Below, piece by piece: positions 1-13,410 of a stretch of 64,000 bases of DNA. This DNA is from Sva-07 sp963707515 (lineage in GTDB: Bacteria > Actinomycetota > Acidimicrobiia > Acidimicrobiales > Ilumatobacteraceae): contig CAVPQI010000001.1 of NCBI GenBank assembly GCA_963707515.1, positions 1,612,001 to 1,676,000 of the forward strand, written 5' to 3'. Both the position numbers and the translations under genes were made by a program. Below the pieces are notes generated by a model. The model made no database searches. It had not been told where the DNA came from and was given only the letters and a program-made list of their open reading frames with translations. Position 1 is the stretch's first letter, and every line of letters starts with the position of its first letter.

Positions 1-2561
<2,561 letters not shown>

Positions 2562-2575
2562 TGAGCTGGCCTTCC

Positions 2576-6202
<3,627 letters not shown>

Positions 6203-6318
6203 GGATCACTCTCCAGAAAATCGAGGGCGGACGTCGCAGAATGCTGCAGACGATCGCCGGGCGCGCTGAACCAGACCGAGGGGACGACAGGGGGACAGCA
6301 AGCGCACGGCAACGAGCG

Positions 6319-6348
6319 ATCTTATCCAGACGGGGCGCACAACGTCAA
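6319..6348 (-). promoter_or_regulatory. Putative sigma-70-type promoter of rpoBC (proximal)
   Basis: On the minus strand a TTGACG -35 element (6343-6348) and a TAAGAT -10 element (6319-6324) are separated by 18 bp. They lie about 117 bp upstream of the rpoB start codon. The match and spacing are good for a housekeeping sigma factor, but no transcription start is known. Confidence 0.6.
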
Positions 6349-6403
6349 CCGTCGTCGGCGTCGTGTCGCCGAGCGGGAGAGCGCAACCGCTGAACTGGGG
6401 GAC

Positions 6404-6432
6404 AAGGTAAGGAATCGGCCCACGAAAGTCAA
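6404..6432 (-). promoter_or_regulatory. Putative sigma-70-type promoter of rpoBC (distal)
   Basis: A TTGACT -35 element (6427-6432) and a TACCTT -10 element (6404-6409) with 17-bp spacing on the minus strand, 55 bp downstream of the hairpins that follow rplL. With the proximal promoter it would give rpoBC a tandem promoter pair independent of the ribosomal-protein genes. Confidence 0.5.
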
Positions 6433-6449
6433 GCATCCGGGCGCGAAGC

Positions 6450-6475
6450 GGCCCGGGGCGGTGACGCCCCGGGCC
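6450..6475 (-). terminator. Strong hairpin downstream of rplL (attenuator or terminator)
   Basis: A perfect 11-bp all-G/C-rich stem (6450-6460 with 6465-6475) closed by a 4-base loop. It is the second of two hairpins after rplL. There is no U-tract, so termination would be partial; rplL-rpoB attenuation at such a hairpin is known from other bacteria. Confidence 0.55.
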
Positions 6476-6488
6476 GTTCACGAACTGG

Positions 6489-6510
6489 TGCACCCGCCGT
6501 GGCGGGTGCA
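6489..6510 (-). terminator. Hairpin immediately after the rplL stop
   Basis: An inverted repeat with 10-bp arms (6489-6498 with 6501-6510) begins two bases after the rplL stop codon. It stands in tandem with the hairpin at 6450-6475 and without a U-tract. It may act in attenuation, in mRNA 3'-end protection, or both. Confidence 0.5.
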
Positions 6511-6512
6511 GC

Positions 6513-6896
6513 TCAGGCGAGCTCGACGTCGGCGCCGACGTCTTCCAGCTTGGCCTTGGCGGCCTCGGCGTCAGCCTTGTTGACCTTCTCGAGCAGCGGC
6601 TTGGGGGCGCCGTCGACGAGGTCCTTGGCGTCCTTCAGGCCCACGCCGAGGAGGTCCTTGACGACCTTCACGACCTGGATCTTCTGCGCGCCGGCAGCCT
6701 TGAGGATGACGTCGAACTCGTCCTTCTCCTCGTCGGCGCCACCGGCATCGCCACCACCGGCGGGGGCGGCAGCAGCGACGGCGACCGGCGCGGCGGCCGT
6801 GACGTCGAACTTCTCTTCGAACGCGTCGAGCAGTTCCTTCAGCTCGATGACGGTCATGTTGCCGATCGCCTCGAGGATGTCTTCCTTGGTGGACAT
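6513..6896 (-). CDS. rplL: 50S ribosomal protein L7/L12
   Basis: The stalk protein that recruits translation GTPases, 127 residues, usual length. The N-terminal dimerisation domain (residues 1-33, ending in FEEKFDVTAAA) is followed by an Ala/Gly-rich flexible hinge (about 34-55) and the conserved C-terminal factor-binding domain (EKDEFDVILKAAGAQKIQVV and the GLKDAKDLVDGAPKPL helix). It lies 48 bp downstream of rplJ, as in the classical rplJL pair, and before the attenuator hairpins leading to rpoB. Confidence 0.97.
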   Translation of the reverse strand: MSTKEDILEAIGNMTVIELKELLDAFEEKFDVTAAAPVAVAAAAPAGGGDAGGADEEKDEFDVILKAAGAQKIQVVKVVKDLLGVGLKDAKDLVDGAPKPLLEKVNKADAEAAKAKLEDVGADVELA

Positions 6897-6944
6897 GTGT
6901 GTACTTCCTTTTCGAGATGTTGCGTGCGTTGGTTCGGTCGACGC

Positions 6945-7490
6945 TCAGTCCGGCTGAGCGGCCGACTGCTTGTCGATGAGTGCGGACAGCCCGTAGGCGA
7001 AGTTCCGCGGCAGTGCCTGGAGCAGACCGGCGGTCTTGACCAGCGGTGCCTGGAAGGCGCCGGCGATACGTGCCAGCAACTCTTCGCGCGACGGCAGGCT
7101 GGCGAGTGCCTTGACGTCATCGGCGGACATCACGCTCGTGCCGAGCATGCCGCCCTTGATGACCAGCAACGGGTTGGTCCTGGCCTGGTCGTTGAGCGCC
7201 TTGGCAGCCGCCACCGAATCGCCGGTGACGAACGTCAGGGCGGTCGGCCCGAGCAGGTGCTCGGTGAGGCCTTCCATGCCGGCCCGCTCGGCGGCGATGC
7301 GAGCCAGGGTGTTCTTGTACACCTTGTGCTCGGCGCCTGCGGCGCGCAACGGGGCGCGCAGATTGGCGAGCTGACCAACGGACATCCCGCGGTACTCCGA
7401 GACGAACACCGCCACGCTGTCGGTCAGCTTGGCGGTGATCTCTTCGACGATGGCGACCTTCTCAGGTCGCGCTGCGGTATCAGTCGTCAT
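6945..7490 (-). CDS. rplJ: 50S ribosomal protein L10
   Basis: Stalk base protein that anchors L7/L12 dimers to the large subunit and normally autoregulates its own mRNA. The ATG at 7488-7490 (MTTDTAARPEKVAIVEEI) was chosen because AAGGAGG lies at a proper distance of about 10 bases. An ATG six bases further upstream sits directly on the Shine-Dalgarno sequence, and the longer open frame (to 7589) has a non-native-looking leader. At 181 residues the length is typical. The RGMSVGQLANLRAPLRAAGAEHKVYKNTLARIA core is characteristic (quoted here only in part: RGMSVGQLANLR, YKNTLARIA). A 250-bp untranslated leader separates it from rplA. Confidence 0.96.
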   Translation of the reverse strand: MTTDTAARPEKVAIVEEITAKLTDSVAVFVSEYRGMSVGQLANLRAPLRAAGAEHKVYKNTLARIAAERAGMEGLTEHLLGPTALTFVTGDSVAAAKALNDQARTNPLLVIKGGMLGTSVMSADDVKALASLPSREELLARIAGAFQAPLVKTAGLLQALPRNFAYGLSALIDKQSAAQPD

Positions 7491-7713
7491 TGTGTGCATT
7501 CCTCCTTTCGCTTCGACTCGTGGTGCTCGCAGTGATGCGAACACCGACGAGGAGCGCAGCGCTGGGCGCTGTTCTTCGGCGGGATGCACCTCGGTTGGCG
7601 GGCGAACCCTTTACCCCCAGCCATGACGGCTGGGGACCAACGGTCTCAGGCGAGCGACCGTGTGAATTTGTGACCCGGACACCTTAGCGACGTCCGAGAT
7701 CGTTGCGGCAGAC
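7491..7713 (-). promoter_or_regulatory. rplJ untranslated leader (candidate ribosomal L10 leader)
   Basis: This stretch between the rplA terminator hairpin and rplJ has no convincing gene. It contains a stable 8-bp stem with a 5-base loop (7615-7622 with 7628-7635) and shorter inverted repeats. In many bacteria this same place holds the L10 leader to which the L10-(L12)4 complex binds to repress rplJL. Assignment here rests on position and secondary structure, not on a matched covariance model. Confidence 0.5.
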
Positions 7714-7743
7714 GCAACGGTGGGGTCTGTCCCCAACCGTTGC
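7714..7743 (-). terminator. Hairpin terminator/attenuator after rplA
   Basis: A 12-bp stem (7714-7725 with 7731-7743, one bulged A, 5-base loop) starts at the base next to the rplA stop codon. It probably ends or attenuates the rplKA transcript before the L10 leader. Confidence 0.6.
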
Positions 7744-8436
7744 TCACTCCGGGCGGAGGCGACCGGTGTCGATGTGGACGCCGGGGCCCATCGTCGACGA
7801 GACGGTGATCTTCTTCAGGTACCGGCCCTTGGCCGACGCCGGCTTGGCCCGCTGCAACTCGTCGATGACGGCGCGGAAGTTCTGCTCGAGGGCCGCAGGC
7901 TCGAAGCTCGCCTTGCCGAGCGGAACATGGACGTTGCCGTAGCGGTCGGTGCGGTACTCGACCTTGCCGCCCTTGAACTCCTCGACGGCGCGAGCGACGT
8001 CGGGCGTCACCGTGCCCGTCTTCGGGTTCGGCATCAAGCCACGGGGGCCGAGCGTGCGGCCGAGGCGACCGACGAGCGGCATCATGTCGGGCGTGGCGAT
8101 GACGAGGTCGAAGTCCATCTTGCCGGACTCGATCTCGGCGGCCAGATCGTCGGCACCGACGATGTCGGCACCGGCGCCGCGGGCCGCATCGGCAGCCTCA
8201 CCGGCGGCGAACACGGCGACGCGGACGTCCTTGCCCGTGCCCGCCGGCAGGGCGACGGTGCCGCGCACCATCTGGTCGGCCTTGCGGGGGTCGACGCCGA
8301 GGCGGATCGACACGTCGATGCTCTCGTCGAACGTCGCCGAGGCCATCGTCTTCACCAGCGTCACCGCTTCGCCCGGACCGTAGAACTGGTCGCGGTCGAA
8401 CTTCTTCAGCGCGTCTGCGTACTTCTTTCCTGACAT
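7744..8436 (-). CDS. rplA: 50S ribosomal protein L1
   Basis: Protein of the mobile L1 stalk involved in release of deacylated tRNA from the E site. 230 residues, normal length. The N-terminus MSGKKYADALKKFD and the segments GRTLGPRGLMPNPKTGTVT and RTDRYGNVHVPLGK are typical L1 signatures. A GGGAGA Shine-Dalgarno lies upstream of the ATG at 8434-8436. It follows rplK after 104 bp, most of which is a short direct repeat. Confidence 0.97.
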   Translation of the reverse strand: MSGKKYADALKKFDRDQFYGPGEAVTLVKTMASATFDESIDVSIRLGVDPRKADQMVRGTVALPAGTGKDVRVAVFAAGEAADAARGAGADIVGADDLAAEIESGKMDFDLVIATPDMMPLVGRLGRTLGPRGLMPNPKTGTVTPDVARAVEEFKGGKVEYRTDRYGNVHVPLGKASFEPAALEQNFRAVIDELQRAKPASAKGRYLKKITVSSTMGPGVHIDTGRLRPE

Positions 8437-8501
8437 CTTTCCGTCTCCCTCGAGTCGTGGTGAGTGAGCCCGCCGGGCGAGGTCGTCCCGGTCGTGGCGT
8501 C

Positions 8502-8540
8502 GTTCGGTGTTCGGGTGTTCGGGTGTTCGGTGTTCGGGTG
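8502..8540. repeat. Five tandem copies of a GTTCGG(G)T unit
   Basis: Five head-to-tail units of 7-8 bases (7, 8, 8, 7, 8) run directly into the rplK stop codon at 8541. The array lies in the rplK-rplA spacer. It looks like slippage-prone simple sequence; no function can be assigned. Confidence 0.85.
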
Positions 8541-8966
8541 TTACTTGACTTCGATGCCCATCGAGCGGGCGGTGCCGCGGACCTGCAGCTTGGCTGCTTC
8601 GAGGTCGTAGGCGTTGAGGTCGGGAAGCTTGATCGTGGCGATCTCTTCCAGCTGGGCCTCGGTGATCGAACCGGCGATCTGCGTGCCGGGCGTGGTCGCG
8701 GCGCGGTCGAGACCGGCCTTCTCACGGATCAGCACCGGGGTCGGCGGGGTCTTGAGGATGAAATCGAACGTCCGATCCTCGTAGATCGTGATCTCGGTCG
8801 GCACCACGGTGCCGGCCTGTGCTTCGGTCGCGGCGTTGTACGCCTTGACGAAGTCCATGATCGCGATGCCGTGCGGGCCGAGCGCGGTGCCGACAGGCGG
8901 CGCCGGGCTGGCTTTGCCGGCCTCGATCTGGATCTTGACGACCGTGATGACTTTCTTCTTCGCCAT
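8541..8966 (-). CDS. rplK: 50S ribosomal protein L11
   Basis: L11 of the GTPase-associated centre, 141 residues, normal length. N-terminal MAKKKVITVVKIQIEAGKAS and the segment PPVGTALGPHGIAIMDFVKAYN are diagnostic of the N-terminal domain; the C-terminal rRNA-binding domain ends in VRGTARSMGIEVK. Located between nusG and rplA as in most bacteria, 42 bp after nusG. Confidence 0.97.
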   Translation of the reverse strand: MAKKKVITVVKIQIEAGKASPAPPVGTALGPHGIAIMDFVKAYNAATEAQAGTVVPTEITIYEDRTFDFILKTPPTPVLIREKAGLDRAATTPGTQIAGSITEAQLEEIATIKLPDLNAYDLEAAKLQVRGTARSMGIEVK

Positions 8967-9008
8967 GGGGTGATGTTGCTTTCTGTGTAATCCGTCGCCT
9001 ACGGCGAA

Positions 9009-9954
9009 TCAGAGCTTCGCGACCTGGCTGAAGTCCATCTCCACCAGGGTCTCGCGGCCGAAGATGTTGACGAGCACCTTCAGCTTCATGTGATCGGCAT
9101 TGATCTCGGCGATCTCGCCGGTGAAGTCGGCGAACGGGCCTTCCTTCACGCGCACGCTCTCGCCTTCTTCGAAGTCGAGCTTGGCCTTGCGACGCGGGGC
9201 GGCGTCGGTGCCGTCGGTCTTCGGCGTGAGGAACGTCTTGACCTCACGACGCGACAGCGGCGTCGGCTTCTGGCCCTGTCGGCTCTGGCCGACGAAGCCG
9301 GTGATGCCGGGTGTGTTGCGCACGCAGTACCAGGACTCGTCATCCATGATGCAGCGCACGAGCAAGTAGCCGGGGAAGACCTTGCGCTGCACGGTCTGCT
9401 TCTTGCCGTTCTTGAACTCGTCGACCTCCTCCATGGGGATGACGATCTCGAAGATCTTGTCCTCCATGTTCATCGACTGGATGCGCGCCTGCAGGTTGGC
9501 CGTGACCTTCTTCTCGTAGCCCGACTGCGTGTGCACGACGTACCACTGGCCGGGGCGCAGGGTGGGATCGTCGGTGACGCTCTCCGTGCCCTCGTCGGCC
9601 TCGACGTCGGTGTCCTCGCCGGGCTCCGTCGTCGGGCTCGGTGTCGTCGAGCTCGGTGTCGTCGAGCTCCGCGTCGTCGGCATCGGCGTCGTCGGCGGAC
9701 TCGTCGTCCGTTGCGGCGGCCTCGACGTCGGTGTCGGCGGTGTCGTCGGCGGTCTCAGCCGCCTCGTCGGCGGCGCTGCCCGCGACGTCGGCGGCGCCTT
9801 CGGCAGGGTCCTCGGCGTGGAAACCGCCGGTCGGCAGGCCGAAGGCGTCGGTCGTCGGCTCGCTCGTGGCGGCCTCGGTGGTCGACTCGTCGGTCGCCGT
9901 GTCGGTGTCGTGGTCGGTCATCGCGTCGTTCGTCGTCTCGTTCGTGTCAGTCAT
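9009..9954 (-). CDS. nusG: Transcription termination/antitermination factor NusG, acidic N-terminal extension, frameshift
   Basis: NusG couples RNA polymerase to Rho and to the ribosome. The conserved NGN domain (GQWYVVHTQSGYEKKVTANL; FPGYLLVRCIMDDESWYCVR) and the C-terminal KOW domain (VRVKEGPFADFTGEIAEIN) are in one frame, stopping at 9009. The long acidic extension (MTDTNETTNDAMTDHDTD..., dominated by Asp, Glu, Thr and Ala), typical of actinobacterial NusG, starts at 9954 in another frame. The two frames meet at about 9625-9630, where one extra base in a run of short repeats explains the break: removing it gives a 314-residue protein. The ATG at 9952-9954 follows the secE stop after one base. 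Without the repair, a shorter protein could start at 9683. Sequencing error is the simplest explanation. Confidence 0.9.
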
Positions 9955-9955
9955 G

Positions 9956-10255
9956 TCAGGAGTAGAACCACTGCGAGAACTCGGCGAACACGAAGTCCAA
10001 GCCGCCGACGAGCGCCGTGTAGACGATCACCGTGATGACCACGATGATCGAGTAGCGCTTGACCTCGGGTCGCCCGGGCCACGCCACCTTGCGGAGCTCG
10101 TCACGTACCTCACGCAGATACTGCGCGATGCCGACCCGGTCACTCTTCTTCTTCGGGGCTTGGCGCGCCGAACGAGTGGGCTTGCCCGCATCGTCGAGGG
10201 CACCCATCTTGCGAAGCTGACGCTTCTGCTCGCGGTTCAGATCGTCCAGTGACAT
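9956..10255 (-). CDS. secE: Preprotein translocase subunit SecE
   Basis: Small essential subunit of the SecYEG channel, 99 residues. A charged N-terminal region precedes the conserved amphipathic helix (VGIAQYLREVRDELRKVAWP) and one transmembrane helix (about residues 68-88, YSIIVVITVIVYTALVGGL). This single-helix form is the usual one outside enterobacteria. It lies just downstream of tRNA-Trp and one base upstream of nusG. Confidence 0.96.
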   Translation of the reverse strand: MSLDDLNREQKRQLRKMGALDDAGKPTRSARQAPKKKSDRVGIAQYLREVRDELRKVAWPGRPEVKRYSIIVVITVIVYTALVGGLDFVFAEFSQWFYS

Positions 10256-10275
10256 GGTTTCTCGTTCGTGATGGG

Positions 10276-10348
10276 CAGGGCAGGAGGGACTCGAACCCCC
10301 GACCGTCGGTTTTGGAGACCGATGCTCTACCAGCTGAGCTACTGCCCT
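10276..10348 (-). tRNA. tRNA-Trp (CCA)
   Basis: Read on the minus strand, a 73-base cloverleaf starts AGGGCAG and ends with the paired CTGCCCT plus discriminator G. The anticodon loop is CTCCAAA, giving anticodon CCA. The T-arm carries GGTTCGAGTCC. The 3' CCA is not encoded. tRNA-Trp directly upstream of secE is a common bacterial arrangement. Confidence 0.95.
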
Positions 10349-10432
10349 CGGGGCGGGATGCGCCGAGTACCTGTCGAGGGTACCAGCGCTTCCCGCAGCT
10401 CCCAGATTGGGGCGCCCTTCAGCGCCGATGTG

Positions 10433-10597
10433 TCAGCGAGTCTCCTTGTGGACGGTGTGCTGACGCTCGTTGGCGCAGTACTTCTTCATCTCGAGGCGCT
10501 CACGATCGTTCACCTTCGACTTCATCGTGATGTAGTTGCGCCGCTTGCACTCGGTGCACTCCAGGGTCACTTTGACCCGCTTCTCACTCTTGGCCAT
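10433..10597 (-). CDS. rpmG: 50S ribosomal protein L33
   Basis: Small ribosomal protein of 54 residues beginning MAKSEKRVKVTLECTECKRR. It has the first zinc-ribbon pair (CTEC), but the second pair is incomplete: the segment reads KKYCANERQHTVHKETR, with one Cys where many L33 proteins have CxxC. So three of four possible zinc ligands are Cys. The ORF is intact and lies between tuf and tRNA-Trp, the expected place in many actinobacteria. Confidence 0.93.
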   Translation of the reverse strand: MAKSEKRVKVTLECTECKRRNYITMKSKVNDRERLEMKKYCANERQHTVHKETR

Positions 10598-10629
10598 GAC
10601 TCATCTCACTTTCGACGCGGTCGCCCGCG

Positions 10630-11814
10630 TCACTTGAGGATCTTGGTGACGCGGCCGGCACCAACCGTGCGGCCACCCTCACGGATCGCGAAACGCAAAC
10701 CCTCATCCATCGCGATCGGCTTCCCGAGCTCGACCGTCATCTCCACATTGTCACCCGGCATCACCATCTCCGTACCCGCCGGCAACTCGATCGTCCCCGT
10801 CACATCCGTCGTACGGAAGAAGAACTGCGGACGATAATTGTTGAAGAACGGCTTGTGACGGCCACCCTCCTCCTTCGTCAAGATGTACACCTGACCCTCG
10901 AAGTTCGTGTGCGGCGTGATGCTGCCGGGCTTACACAACACCTGCCCACGCTCCACATCCTCCTTCGCCGTGCCACGCAACAACGCACCGATGTTGTCCC
11001 CCGCCTGACCCTCGTCAAGCAACTTCCGGAACATCTCCACACCCGTACACGTCGTCTTCTGCGTATCACGCAACCCAACGATCTCGATCTCGTCACCAGT
11101 GTGAATCACACCCTGCTCGACCTTGCCCGTCACCACCGTGCCACGACCCGTGATCGTGAACACATCCTCGATCGGCATCAAGAACGGCTTGTCCAACTCA
11201 CGCACCGGCTCCGGAATGAAACTGTCAGCCGCAGCCATCAGCTCCATGATCTTCTCCTGCCACGCAGCATCACCCTCCAACGCCTTCAACGCGCTGACCT
11301 GCACCACCGGCACATCATCACCAGGGAACTCGTACTCGTTCAACAACTCACGAACCTCGAGCTCCACCAGCTCCAACAACTCCTCATCATCAACCATGTC
11401 CGACTTGTTCAACGCGACAATGATCGACGGCACACCCACCTGACGAGCCAACAACACATGCTCACGCGTCTGCGGCATCGGACCATCCGTCGCAGCCACC
11501 ACCAAAATCGCGCCATCCACCTGCGCAGCACCCGTGATCATGTTCTTGATGTAGTCCGCGTGACCCGGCATGTCGACATGCGCATAATGCCGATTCTCCG
11601 TCTCGTACTCAATATGAGCAATCGAGATCGTGATACCACGCGCCTTCTCCTCCGGCGCCTTGTCAATCGTGTCAAACGCCTGGAAATCAGCCAACCCACG
11701 ATCCGACAACGTCTTCGAAATCGCCGCCGTCAACGTCGTCTTCCCATGGTCGATATGACCCATCGTCCCAATATTCACATGCGGCTTGTTGCGCTCAAAC
11801 TTCTGCTTGCTCAT
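10630..11814 (-). CDS. tuf: Translation elongation factor Tu
   Basis: GTPase that delivers aminoacyl-tRNA to the ribosome, 394 residues. G1 motif GHIDHGKTT near residue 18, G3 DMPGHADYIKNM and G4 NKSD are intact, followed by the beta-barrel domains II and III (GRGTVVTGKVEQGVIHTGD; RPQFFFRTTDVTGTIELPAG). A short inverted repeat (10614-10619 with 10626-10631) overlaps the stop codon. Codon use is unlike that of its neighbours: G- and T-ending codons such as GTG, TTG, GGT, CGT and ACG dominate, where adjacent genes prefer C-ending ones. The gene stands alone, without fusA, behind two tRNA genes. Confidence 0.98.
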   Translation of the reverse strand: MSKQKFERNKPHVNIGTMGHIDHGKTTLTAAISKTLSDRGLADFQAFDTIDKAPEEKARGITISIAHIEYETENRHYAHVDMPGHADYIKNMITGAAQVDGAILVVAATDGPMPQTREHVLLARQVGVPSIIVALNKSDMVDDEELLELVELEVRELLNEYEFPGDDVPVVQVSALKALEGDAAWQEKIMELMAAADSFIPEPVRELDKPFLMPIEDVFTITGRGTVVTGKVEQGVIHTGDEIEIVGLRDTQKTTCTGVEMFRKLLDEGQAGDNIGALLRGTAKEDVERGQVLCKPGSITPHTNFEGQVYILTKEEGGRHKPFFNNYRPQFFFRTTDVTGTIELPAGTEMVMPGDNVEMTVELGKPIAMDEGLRFAIREGGRTVGAGRVTKILK

Positions 11815-11870
11815 GTTCCTCGTGCTCCTGCGGTGAAATCCGTGACGGATGTCGTGTGCTGTGGGTTTTG

Positions 11871-11944
11871 TAGCGGCGATCGGACTTGAACCGATGACCT
11901 TCCGATTATGAGCCGGATGCTCTGACCAACTGAGCTACGCCGCC
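11871..11944 (-). tRNA. tRNA-Met (CAT), elongator type
   Basis: A 74-base cloverleaf on the minus strand. The acceptor stem GGCGGCG pairs with CGCCGCT (one G-U), the discriminator is A, and the anticodon loop CTCATAA gives CAT. The fully paired first base pair and the sequence resemble elongator tRNA-Met; a lysidine-modified tRNA-Ile with the same anticodon cannot be fully excluded. CCA is not encoded. Confidence 0.92.
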
Positions 11945-11988
11945 AAGGGTTTGGCTCGTGCTCGGGCACCGTGCCCGACCACTGGTCG

Positions 11989-12061
11989 AGCCCTCTGTGG
12001 GAATCGAACCCACGACACCAGCCTTACCATGGCTGTGCTCTACCGACTGAGCTAAGAGGGC
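11989..12061 (-). tRNA. tRNA-Thr (GGT)
   Basis: A 73-base cloverleaf on the minus strand. The acceptor GCCCTCT pairs with AGAGGGC, the anticodon stem CAGCC/GGCTG closes the loop ATGGTAA (anticodon GGT), and the T-loop is GGTTCGATTCC. It is the first gene of the tRNA-Thr, tRNA-Met, tuf run. A TACACT hexamer 86-91 bp upstream (12147-12152) could be its -10 element, though no good -35 is visible. Confidence 0.95.
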
Positions 12062-12213
12062 ATTTCTGACGGTGCCGAGACACCGTCTGGCGACGGCGCC
12101 GAGGCACCAACTCCGGTGCGCGGCGGAGCCGCGAACCAAGCGCAGGAGTGTACCGGCCGCGACGGCACAACCACCGCGGAAGTTGCGGTCCGGCGCGGCT
12201 ACCGTGCGCCCAC

Positions 12214-12720
12214 GTGAGCACCCCCTCCGTCCGCCTGGCGACGCTCGAGGACGCCGCGGCGATCATGGCGATCTACAACGTCGAAGTCGACAATCACGTC
12301 AGCACGTTCGACCTCGTGCCCCGCTCGCTCGGCGACCAGGAAGCGTGGATCGCGCAGCGGTCGGGGGCCTTCTCCGCCGTCGTCGCCGAGCTCGACGGTC
12401 CGCACGGGCCGGCGGTCGTCGGCTTCGCCTCATTGTCGCCGTACAAGGAGCGCGCCGCCTACCGCACGACCGTGGAGGACTCGGTCTACGTCTCGCGCCT
12501 GCATCCACGCCTCGGCATCGGGCGGGCGCTGCTGGAGCACGTCATCGGCATCGCCCGTGACTCCGGGTTCCACGCCGTGATGGCTCGCATCGAGGCGTCC
12601 GGCACGGCCTCGCGGGAACTGCACGCGGCCTGCGGTTTCGAGTTGGTCGGCATCGAGCGGCAGGTCGGGCGCAAGTTCAACCGCTGGCTCGACGTGGCGA
12701 TCATGCAACTGCTGCTCTGA
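12214..12720 (+). CDS. GNAT N-acetyltransferase, phosphinothricin acetyltransferase (PAT) type
   Basis: Likely a cytosolic acetyl-CoA-dependent N-acetyltransferase of the PAT/Bar subgroup, which acetylates small amine substrates such as phosphinothricin or related amino acids. The GTG at 12214 was chosen because the family's N-terminus (VRLATLEDAAAIMAIYNVEV) begins there; upstream codons overlap the tRNA promoter region. 168 residues. The STFD segment after the first helix, the acetyl-CoA loop VYVSRLHPRLGIGRALLEHV and the C-terminal HAACGFELVGIERQVGRKF are PAT hallmarks. True substrate unknown; PAT homologues are common in soil and marine actinobacteria as general amine acetylases. Confidence 0.85.
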   Translation: MSTPSVRLATLEDAAAIMAIYNVEVDNHVSTFDLVPRSLGDQEAWIAQRSGAFSAVVAELDGPHGPAVVGFASLSPYKERAAYRTTVEDSVYVSRLHPRLGIGRALLEHVIGIARDSGFHAVMARIEASGTASRELHAACGFELVGIERQVGRKFNRWLDVAIMQLLL

Positions 12721-12747
12721 ACGAGACGATTGCTGCGCTCAACGAGA

Positions 12748-12779
12748 AAGGAACGTCCGGGCGAACCCGAACGTTCCTT
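12748..12779. terminator. Bidirectional hairpin terminator between the acetyltransferase and tRNA-Tyr
   Basis: A long stem: outer arms 12748-12756 and 12771-12779 (9 bp), inner arms 12758-12761 and 12766-12769 around a 4-base loop. On the minus strand it is followed by a pyrimidine/T-rich stretch. It serves the convergent ends of the acetyltransferase (+) and tRNA-Tyr (-). Confidence 0.75.
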
Positions 12780-12785
12780 CCACGA

Positions 12786-12870
12786 TGGTGGGCCGGGGAG
12801 GATTCGAACCTCCGAAGGCAATGCCGGCAGATTTACAGTCTGCTCCCTTTGGCCGCTCGGGCACCGACCC
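12786..12870 (-). tRNA. tRNA-Tyr (GTA) with encoded CCA
   Basis: An 85-base class II tRNA with a long variable arm. The acceptor GGGTCGG pairs with CCGGCCC, the anticodon loop is CTGTAAA (GTA), the T-loop GGTTCGAATCC, discriminator A and a genomically encoded CCA end. It is followed by the hairpin at 12748-12779. Confidence 0.95.
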
Positions 12871-12914
12871 GCGATGTGAGCGCCCAGATCGTACCGGTCG
12901 TTACCCTGGTTCCC

Positions 12915-13404
12915 ATGCCCACCTTCGACGTCGTGTCCGAAGTCGATCGCCAGGAGGTCCGCAACGCCGTGGATCAAGCCCAGCGTGAGATCGCCAACCG
13001 CTTCGACTTCAAGAACACCAACTCGACCATCGAGCAGAACGAGCTCGTGATCACGCTGCACACGTCGAGCCGCGACCGGCTCGACGCGCTGCGTACGGTG
13101 CTCGAGGAGAAGCTCGTCAAGCGCGGCGTGTCGTTGAAGGGTGTCGACTACGGCGACATTCAAGACGCCACGCAGAACACCGTCCGTCAGGTCGTCACGA
13201 TCAAGGTCGGCATCTCCGGCGACAAGGCCAAGGAGATCAACAAGCTGATCAAGGAGAAGGCCCCGAAGGGCACCTCGCAGCCAGCTCCAGGGCGACGCCA
13301 TCCGGGTGACCGCCAAGAAGCGCGACGCGCTGCAGGACACGATCGCCGCCCTGAAGGCGGAAGACATTGGGATCCCGCTGCAGTTCCAGAACTTCCGCGA
13401 CTGA
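12915..13404 (+). CDS. yajQ: YajQ family nucleotide-binding protein, single-base frameshift
   Basis: YajQ proteins are small double-RRM-like proteins; some bind cyclic di-GMP or other nucleotides. The first 121 residues read in one frame (MPTFDVVSEVDRQEVRNAVD; ANRFDFKNTNSTIEQNEL; VGISGDKAKEINKLIKEKAP). The family's C-terminus (QLQGDAIRVTAKKRDALQDT, ending PLQFQNFRD) is present in the next frame up to the TGA at 13402-13404. One extra base at about 13278 accounts for the shift: without it the protein is 162 residues, the normal length. As given, the frame runs on to 13583 with unrelated residues. Sequencing error is likely. Confidence 0.88.
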
Positions 13405-13410
13405 CGAAGT

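Noticed and set aside
12072..12213. A further tRNA upstream of tRNA-Thr
   Set aside because: No cloverleaf or T-arm consensus; only a weak -10-like hexamer at 12147-12152 was found.
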